Positions 7,115 to 11,219 of a DNA stretch of 11,219 nt are shown here, piece by piece. Numbering within the stretch: the stretch's first letter is position 1; each line of letters starts with the position of its first letter. The notes under the pieces are model-generated. The model worked only from the letters and a program-made list of their open reading frames with translations, had not been told where the DNA came from and made no database searches. Source of the DNA: Chloroflexota bacterium (GTDB taxonomy: Bacteria; Chloroflexota; Dehalococcoidia; UBA6926; JACQUM01); the NCBI GenBank assembly GCA_016210295.1, contig JACQUM010000052.1, positions 1 through 11,219 of the forward strand. The letters run 5' to 3'. The translations under genes were made by a program, and so were the position numbers.

Positions 7115-7150
7115 CTAAGAGGGGCTTCTCCCCTCTGGACTCCCCTTCTC
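7115..7150 (+). repeat. Fragment related to the palindromic element at 10981-11136
   Basis: GCTAAGAGGGGCTTCTCCCC, then TCTGGACTCCCCTTCTC, closely follows 11089-11124 (GCTAAAGGGGCTTCGCCCCT, then CTGGACTCCCTTTTTC), with about 30 of 34 positions the same and one indel. It includes the same small hairpin (AGAGGGG...CCCCTCT). It occupies most of the 71-nt gap between the third thiolase-like gene and the DUF35 gene, just upstream of the DUF35 ribosome site. It is either an element remnant or an independent similar hairpin. Confidence 0.4.
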
Positions 7151-7154
7151 TTCT

Positions 7155-8312
7155 TTAGGTGTGGCTGCTCAGGACCAACGTGCCGGTCCCGTGACGATGA
7201 GAGATAGTCCCGCCGGTGCCGTGGGCGACAGCTAGGTCGCAGTTGGGGATCTGGGCCTCTCCCCGCTCCCCGCGGACCTGCCGGGTCGCCTCCAGCATGG
7301 TGAAGATGCCCCGCATCCCCGGGTGGTTGGAGGAGAGCCCGCCGCCGTCGGTGTTCAGAGGCAGCTTCCCCCCTGGCTCGAGCTTCCCGTCCGAGACGAA
7401 GGGACCGCCCTCGCCCTTCTTGCAGAAGCCTAGGTCCTCCAGGGTGACGAGGACGGTGATAGTAAAGGAGTCGTAGAGCATGGCCAGCTTGATGTCCTTG
7501 CGCTCCACCCCCGCCATCTTGAAAGCGTCTTGGCCCGACCACTGGGCGGCCACAGTGGTCACGTCCCGCCGACCAGCATCCCAGTGCCCCACCGCCTCTC
7601 CCATGCCCAGGATGTAGACAGGCTTCTTCTTCAGGTCCTTGGCCCGCGCCGCCGAAGTGACGATGACGCACCCGCCGCCGTCGGTCTGGAGGCAGCAGTC
7701 CAACAGGTGCAGCGGGTCCGAGACCATGCGGCTGTTCACCACGTCCTCGATGGCGATGGGGTCCCGCATCACCGCGAAGGGGTTCGTGGCCGCCCACTTC
7801 CGCGTCGAGACGGCGATGGCCGCCAGCTGCTCGCTGGTGGTCCCGTACTCCTCCATGTGGCGCCGGGCGGTCTGGGCGTAGACGCCTACGGTGGTCGTCC
7901 CGTGGACGCCTCCTTCGTACTGCTCGGGTGCTTCCGCCTGGAGCCCAGCGCCACCCGTGCCGATGGCTACGCCCCGGGACTTGGCCGTGCTCCCGTACAT
8001 GATCGCCACCACGTTGCAGCGACCAGCATCAATGGCCGTGGCGGCGTGGGCCGCATGGACCACGAAGGAGGAGCCCCCCGTCTGGGTGCTGTCCACGTAG
8101 TGCGGATGGACGTTCAGGTACTCGCACAGGTCCACCGCCCCGAAGCCCTCCCCGGCTGTACAGATGCCGTCCACATCGTCCTTGGTGAGGCCAGCGTCCT
8201 CCAGGGCCTCTCGGAAACACTCCGCCTTGATCTGGTTGATGCTGACGTTGGGCGCGAACCGGCTTTCGTACTCGTGGATCCCCACGATAGCGGTCTTCCC
8301 TCGTAAGGACAT
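7155..8312 (-). CDS. Thiolase-fold (SCP-x/acetyl-CoA acetyltransferase-like) protein, paralog 3 of operon
   Basis: The protein has 385 residues, the usual length for SCP-x-type thiolase-like proteins. The N-terminal thiolase half starts SLRGKTAIVGIHEYESRFAP. The site of the nucleophilic Cys in true thiolases (VEAxCASGG) reads VDSTQTGGSS here, placing Gln77 where Cys is expected. The C-terminal half has DSFTITVLVTLEDLGFC (281-297), NTDGGGLSSNHPGMRG with His330 of the GHPxG-type motif, and AHGTGG (His364) where many thiolases carry the second Cys. It therefore keeps the fold and part of the catalytic His network but cannot act through a classical acyl-Cys intermediate. Cys-less relatives include Ltp2, a retro-aldolase acting with a DUF35 partner. 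Start ATG 8312 follows AAAGGGGGGA. It is third of four operon genes, 63 nt after paralog 2, with which it shares about four residues in five by eye. Substrate unknown. Confidence 0.9.
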   Translation of the reverse strand: MSLRGKTAIVGIHEYESRFAPNVSINQIKAECFREALEDAGLTKDDVDGICTAGEGFGAVDLCEYLNVHPHYVDSTQTGGSSFVVHAAHAATAIDAGRCNVVAIMYGSTAKSRGVAIGTGGAGLQAEAPEQYEGGVHGTTTVGVYAQTARRHMEEYGTTSEQLAAIAVSTRKWAATNPFAVMRDPIAIEDVVNSRMVSDPLHLLDCCLQTDGGGCVIVTSAARAKDLKKKPVYILGMGEAVGHWDAGRRDVTTVAAQWSGQDAFKMAGVERKDIKLAMLYDSFTITVLVTLEDLGFCKKGEGGPFVSDGKLEPGGKLPLNTDGGGLSSNHPGMRGIFTMLEATRQVRGERGEAQIPNCDLAVAHGTGGTISHRHGTGTLVLSSHT

Positions 8313-8375
8313 CTCGGTCCCCCCTTTCCGAGCGAATTCTTCGTTCCGACCGTCCTCGCCGATCTACAACCCCCC

Positions 8376-9533
8376 CTAGACTCGGTTGCTGAGGATCAGG
8401 GTGCCCGTCCCGTGGCGCGCCGAGATGCCGCCGCCGGTGCCGTGGGCGACGGCCAGGTCGCAGTTGGGCACCTGGGCCTCCCCCCTCTCCCCTCGGACCT
8501 GCCGGGTGGCCTCCATCATGGTGAAGATGCCACGCATGCCAGGGTGGTTGGAGGAGAGCCCGCCGCCGTCCGTGTTCAGGGGAAGGCTCCCGCCGGGCTC
8601 GATCTTGCCGTCGGAGACGAAGCGCCCCCCCTCCCCCTTGGGGCAGAAGCCCAGGTTCTCCAGGGTCACCAGGACGGTGATGGTGAAAGAGTCGTAGACC
8701 ATGGCCAGCTTGATGTCCTTGTGCTGGACTCCCGCCATCTGAAAGGCCTCCCGGCCGGAGCGGTAGGCGGCCATGGTGGTCAGGTCCCGAAGTCCGGCCT
8801 CGTGGTGGCCGACCGCCTCCCCCGCCCCGAGGATGTAGACGGGCTTCTTCTTGAGGTCCCTGGCCCGCTCCGCCGAGGTGATGATGACGCAGCCGCCGCC
8901 GTCGGTCTGGAGGCAGCAGTCCAGCAGATGGAGGGGATCGGAGACCATGCGGCTGTTCATCACGTCCTCGACTGTGATGGGGTCCCGCATCACCGCGAAG
9001 GGGTTCATGGCCGCCCACTTCCGCGTGGAGACGGCAATGGCCGCCAGATGCTCGCTTGTGGTCCCGTACTCCGCCATGTGCCGCCGGGCGGTCTGGGCAT
9101 AGCTCCCCACGGTGGTCGTCCCATGGACGCCGCCCTCGAACTGCTCTGGAAAGGCAGCGAAAAGACCGCCTCCCCCCGTCCCGATGGCCCGGGCCGTGGA
9201 CTTGGCCATGCTGCCGTACATGGTCGCCACCACGCTGCAGCGACCCTCCGCGATCTGCGCCGCCGCGTGGGCGATATGGACTACAAAGGAGGAGCCGCCT
9301 GTCTGGGTGCTATCGACGTACTTGGGATGGACGTCCAAGTACTCGCACAGGTCCATGACGCTGCCGCCGTCCCCCGCCGTGCAGACGCCATCTAGGTCGT
9401 CCTTGGTCAGCCCGGCGTCCTCCAGGGCCTCCCTGAGACACTCGGCCTTGATCTGGTTCACGCTCGCCGTGGGCGCGAACCGGCTCTCGTACTCGTGGAT
9501 CCCCACGATGGCCGTCTTTCCTCGCAAACTCAT
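8376..9533 (-). CDS. Thiolase-fold (SCP-x/acetyl-CoA acetyltransferase-like) protein, paralog 2 of operon
   Basis: This 385-residue protein aligns without gaps to its downstream neighbour and carries the same signature sites: STQTGGSS with Gln77 in the nucleophile position, SRMVSDPLHLLDCCLQTDGG (194-213), NTDGGGLSSNHPG (His330) and AHGTGG (His364). It differs mainly around residues 54-60 (GDGGSVM) and 112-131 (STARAIGTGGGGLFAAFPEQ), regions that in thiolases lie near the active-site entrance; changed substrate preference is an inference. The 20 nt ending at its start codon, GGAAAGGGGGGACCGAGATG, are identical to those of the downstream paralog, showing that the duplicated unit included the ribosome site. 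It is second in the operon, 38 nt after paralog 1. A non-thiolytic, perhaps aldolase-like or purely structural role with DUF35 is possible. Confidence 0.9.
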   Translation of the reverse strand: MSLRGKTAIVGIHEYESRFAPTASVNQIKAECLREALEDAGLTKDDLDGVCTAGDGGSVMDLCEYLDVHPKYVDSTQTGGSSFVVHIAHAAAQIAEGRCSVVATMYGSMAKSTARAIGTGGGGLFAAFPEQFEGGVHGTTTVGSYAQTARRHMAEYGTTSEHLAAIAVSTRKWAAMNPFAVMRDPITVEDVMNSRMVSDPLHLLDCCLQTDGGGCVIITSAERARDLKKKPVYILGAGEAVGHHEAGLRDLTTMAAYRSGREAFQMAGVQHKDIKLAMVYDSFTITVLVTLENLGFCPKGEGGRFVSDGKIEPGGSLPLNTDGGGLSSNHPGMRGIFTMMEATRQVRGERGEAQVPNCDLAVAHGTGGGISARHGTGTLILSNRV

Positions 9534-9571
9534 CTCGGTCCCCCCTTTCCTTCGTCCCGGTCTGCTGGCCG

Positions 9572-10750
9572 CTAGAGCCTGTTACTCAGGACGAGAGTGC
9601 CTGTCCCGTGTCGGTTGGAGATGGTCCCGCCGGTGCCATGCGCGACGGCCAGGTCGCAGTTGGGAATCTGGGCCTCCTCCCGCTCGCCCCGGAGCTGTCT
9701 GACCGACTCAAGGACCGTGAAGATGCCCCGCATGCCCGGGTGGTTGGAGGAGAGCCCGCCTCCATCGGTATTGAGAGGCAGGCTCCCGCCGGGCTCGATC
9801 TTGCCATCGGACAGGAAGGGCCCGCCCTCGCCCTTCTTGCAGAAGCCCAGGTCCTCCACGGAGACCAGGACGGTGATGGTGAAGGAGTCATAGACCATGG
9901 CGAGCTTGATGTCCTTCCGGTCAACCCCCGCCATCTCGAAGGCCCGTTGGCCCGACCATTTGGCGGCAACTGTAGTGATGTCCCGCTTGCCACCCTCGCT
10001 GTGGCTCACTGCCTCGCCAGCGCCCAGGATGTATACGGGCTTCTTCTTCAGGTCTTTCGCCCGCTCCGCGGAGACCATCACGTAGGCTCCGCCGCCGTCC
10101 GTGATGAGGCAGCAATCCAGAAGGTGAAGAGGAGCGGAGACCACGCGGCTGTTCATCACATCCTCAATGGTGATGGGGTCCCGCATGACCGCGAAGGGGT
10201 TCATGGCCGCCCACTTCCGCGTCGAGACGGCGATGGCCGCCAACTGCTCGCTGGTCGTCCCGTACTCCTCCATGTGCCGCCGGGCGGTCTGGGCGTAGCT
10301 CCCGTGAATGGTGGGGCCGTGGAGGTCGCCGGTGAACTGTCCAGGGAAGTCGGCGTAGGTCTCGCCGACCCGCCCGAAGCCGGACGTCCCGGGCCGCTGG
10401 AAGGACTTGTTCATGCTCCCATAGGCGATGACGACGCAAGAGGCGCGGCCCGAGGCGATCTGCGCCGCCGCGTGGGCCGCGTAGACCACAAAGGAAGAGC
10501 CCCCCGTTTGCGTGTTGTCCACATAGCTCGGGTGGAGGTCGAGGTACTCGCAGAGGTCCATGATCCCGTTGGACCCCTCGCTGGTGGCGCAGAGGCCGTC
10601 CACGTCGTCCTTAGTCAGCCCGGCGTCGTCCAGGGCCTCCCGAATGCACTCCGCCTTGATCTGGTTGATGCTCTTGGTGGGTGCGAACCGGGCCTCGTGC
10701 TCGTGAATACCCACGATGGCCGTCTTGCCGCGCAGATAACCCCTGTCCAT
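9572..10750 (-). CDS. Thiolase-fold (SCP-x/acetyl-CoA acetyltransferase-like) protein, paralog 1 (first gene of operon)
   Basis: The 392-residue protein is the longest and most divergent of the three. It has a different N-terminus (MDRGYLRGKTAIVGIHEHEA) and a longer loop after the YGSMNKS segment (about 117-139, FQRPGTSGFGRVGETYADFP) compared with the other two. DNTQTGGSS again replaces the Cys-containing thiolase motif, with Gln81 at that position. NTDGGGLSSNHPG (His about 337) and AHGTGG (His about 371) are kept, and YDSFTITVLVSVEDLGFC is present near residues 287-304. The SDPLHLLDCC motif of the other paralogs reads SAPLHLLDCC. It is the first gene after the promoter and should be the most directly transcribed. 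ATG 10750 is preceded by AAGGGGGGAG. It probably has a related but distinct acyl-CoA substrate, or forms heteromers with the other paralogs; neither can be decided from sequence. Confidence 0.9.
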   Translation of the reverse strand: MDRGYLRGKTAIVGIHEHEARFAPTKSINQIKAECIREALDDAGLTKDDVDGLCATSEGSNGIMDLCEYLDLHPSYVDNTQTGGSSFVVYAAHAAAQIASGRASCVVIAYGSMNKSFQRPGTSGFGRVGETYADFPGQFTGDLHGPTIHGSYAQTARRHMEEYGTTSEQLAAIAVSTRKWAAMNPFAVMRDPITIEDVMNSRVVSAPLHLLDCCLITDGGGAYVMVSAERAKDLKKKPVYILGAGEAVSHSEGGKRDITTVAAKWSGQRAFEMAGVDRKDIKLAMVYDSFTITVLVSVEDLGFCKKGEGGPFLSDGKIEPGGSLPLNTDGGGLSSNHPGMRGIFTVLESVRQLRGEREEAQIPNCDLAVAHGTGGTISNRHGTGTLVLSNRL

Positions 10751-10790
10751 TTGCTCCCCCCTTCCCTCGTTCTAGAGTAGACAGCCCGTT

Positions 10791-10820
10791 ATTATACTGG
10801 CTCCCCCTTTGATAGAGCAA
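10791..10820 (-). promoter_or_regulatory. Promoter of the thiolase/DUF35 operon
   Basis: On the - strand a perfect TATAAT (10796-10791) lies 18 nt after TTGCTC (10820-10815, four of six to TTGACA). Transcription would start near 10784, about 34 nt before ATG 10750. A further TTGACT at 10829-10824 is too far (27 nt) to pair with this -10 box. A large palindrome begins 11 nt upstream of the -35 box. Confidence 0.6.
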
Positions 10821-10831
10821 GGGAGTCAAGT

Positions 10832-10865
10832 GGCCATTCGCTCAGTCGCGACTGAGCGAATGGCC
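10832..10865. promoter_or_regulatory. Perfect 34-bp palindrome upstream of operon promoter (operator candidate)
   Basis: GGCCATTCGCTCAGTCG at 10832-10848 is followed with no spacer by its exact reverse complement at 10849-10865. It sits upstream of the -35 box of the thiolase operon. No T-run follows on either strand, so it does not look like an intrinsic terminator. A dimeric regulator site at an activator position, or a cruciform-forming repeat, is more likely. The symmetry is directly seen; the function is inference. Confidence 0.75.
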
Positions 10866-10980
10866 CTGAAATGCTCCGCCGCCTTCCCTGAAAATCAGCC
10901 CCTTTCAACTCGTCTCCAGGCAAGATTCCCCACGAGTCTTTGAGTTGGCGTCGCAATGCGACGAGGGCATTCAATTCGTC

Positions 10981-11136
10981 TAGAAGGGTGCTGAAAAACT
11001 CCTTCGACCATCCCCCTAACCCCCTTCCTTGCCAGGAAGGGGGAAGAATTTGTATTTGGGGGACACCCCCATCCGCCTACGGCGGACTGCTAAAGGGGCT
11101 TCGCCCCTCTGGACTCCCTTTTTCAGCACCCTGCTA
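10981..11136. mobile_element. MITE-like palindromic element with 18-bp terminal inverted repeats (element C)
   Basis: TAGAAGGGTGCTGAAAAA at 10981-10998 and TTTTTCAGCACCCTGCTA at 11119-11136 are inverted repeats matching at 17 of 18 positions. The 120-bp interior is a chain of hairpins: CCCCCTTCCT/AGGAAGGGGG (11020-11043), TCCGCC/GGCGGA (11072-11086) and AGGGGC/GCCCCT (11094-11108). It has no coding capacity of note. It lies between the 3' end of the sigma factor-like gene and the thiolase operon promoter, where it may also attenuate read-through. A diverged relative lies at 2001-2160 in inverted orientation. No clear target-site duplication is visible. Confidence 0.65.
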
Positions 11137-11181
11137 AAAGGCAGCCGAGTACGAACCAAGAGGCAGCTTCCCCCCGGGACC

Positions 11182-11219
11182 CTATTCCAGGAAGTCGCGC
11201 AGCTTGCGGCTCCGGGTGG
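11182..11219 (-). CDS. sigA: C-terminal end of principal sigma factor (RpoD/SigA), partial
   Basis: Read on the - strand from the window edge, the last 11 codons give TRSRKLRDFLE followed by TAG (11184-11182). This is nearly identical to the highly conserved extreme C-terminus of primary sigma-70 factors (RHPSRSRKLRDYLE-type), the end of region 4.2 that contacts the -35 element. The rest of the gene is outside the window. Eleven residues is a short match, but the motif is distinctive and ends in the usual place. The gene runs in the same direction as the thiolase operon and is separated from it by element C and the palindrome region. Confidence 0.7.
   Translation of the reverse strand, partial: TRSRKLRDFLE

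Noticed and set aside
7084..7797. In-frame upstream extension of the DUF35 gene to 7797.
   Set aside because: The extension lies out of frame within the preceding thiolase-like gene. A strong ribosome site and the normal family N-terminus place the start at 7083.
8029..9018. 329-codon - strand frame spanning two thiolase-like genes.
   Set aside because: It is a shifted frame of the same strand with Gly/His/Arg-rich translation crossing a genuine stop and start; it is a compositional artefact.
7530..10780. Long + strand open frames opposite the three thiolase-like genes (for example 7530-8306, 8412-9395, 9608-10780).
   Set aside because: They are antisense shadows in GC-rich DNA. They recur at matching positions because the genes are paralogous, have atypical composition, no ribosome sites, and no recognisable family, whereas the - strand frames carry clear thiolase-fold motifs.
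10832..10865. The 34-bp palindrome as an intrinsic terminator of the sigma factor gene.
   Set aside because: No T-run follows it on either strand, and it lies over 300 nt beyond the sigma factor stop codon.
10981..11136. A CRISPR array or riboswitch in the hairpin-rich region.
   Set aside because: There are no regularly spaced direct repeats, and the structure is explained by inverted terminal repeats with nested simple hairpins.

Overview
The window is a high-GC bacterial chromosome segment with compact operons, strong purine-rich ribosome binding sites and repeat-laden intergenic gaps. Gene content (Cys-less SCP-x/thiolase-like paralogs with a DUF35 partner, a beta-CASP metallo-beta-lactamase protein, an SbcC/Rad50 ATPase, MFS exporters) together with palindromic repeats built on the core TGTCATTGCGAGG suggests an uncultivated Chloroflexota (Dehalococcoidia-like) or a comparable high-GC soil or sediment lineage. 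This placement is an inference of low to moderate confidence.

Layout from left to right. (1) 1-345, + strand: C-terminal end of an MFS transporter cut by the window edge. (2) 543-1781, + strand: a complete MFS_3-type exporter. (3) 1782-2269: a gene-free convergent gap holding two abutting mobile-type palindromic elements and perhaps a tiny ORF remnant. (4) 6479 down to 2270, - strand: a two-gene operon with its own promoter, encoding a beta-CASP metallo-beta-lactamase nuclease-like protein and then an SbcC/Rad50-like ATPase. The Shine-Dalgarno of the second gene overlaps the stop codon of the first. (5) 10750 down to 6625, - strand: a four-gene operon of three tandem thiolase-fold paralogs followed by one DUF35 (Zn-ribbon/OB-fold) protein, with a clear promoter at its head and a strong intrinsic terminator at its end. 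(6) 10751-11181: a regulatory and repeat region with a perfect 34-bp palindrome just upstream of the operon promoter and a palindromic element with 18-bp terminal inverted repeats. (7) 11182-11219, - strand: the last 11 codons of what looks like the principal sigma factor gene.

How the genes may work together. DUF35 proteins are known obligate partners of thiolase-superfamily enzymes, so the four-gene operon probably makes one or more thiolase-fold/DUF35 complexes acting on acyl-CoA substrates. All three paralogs lack the nucleophilic Cys of true thiolases, which points toward aldolase-like (Ltp2-type) or other non-classical chemistry. The beta-CASP/SbcC pair looks like a DNA-processing machine in which a metallo-beta-lactamase nuclease occupies the operon position usually held by SbcD (Mre11). 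These two operons are the most interesting parts of the window. The gaps between transcription units are colonised by related palindromic elements, two of them members of one family at opposite sides of the window.
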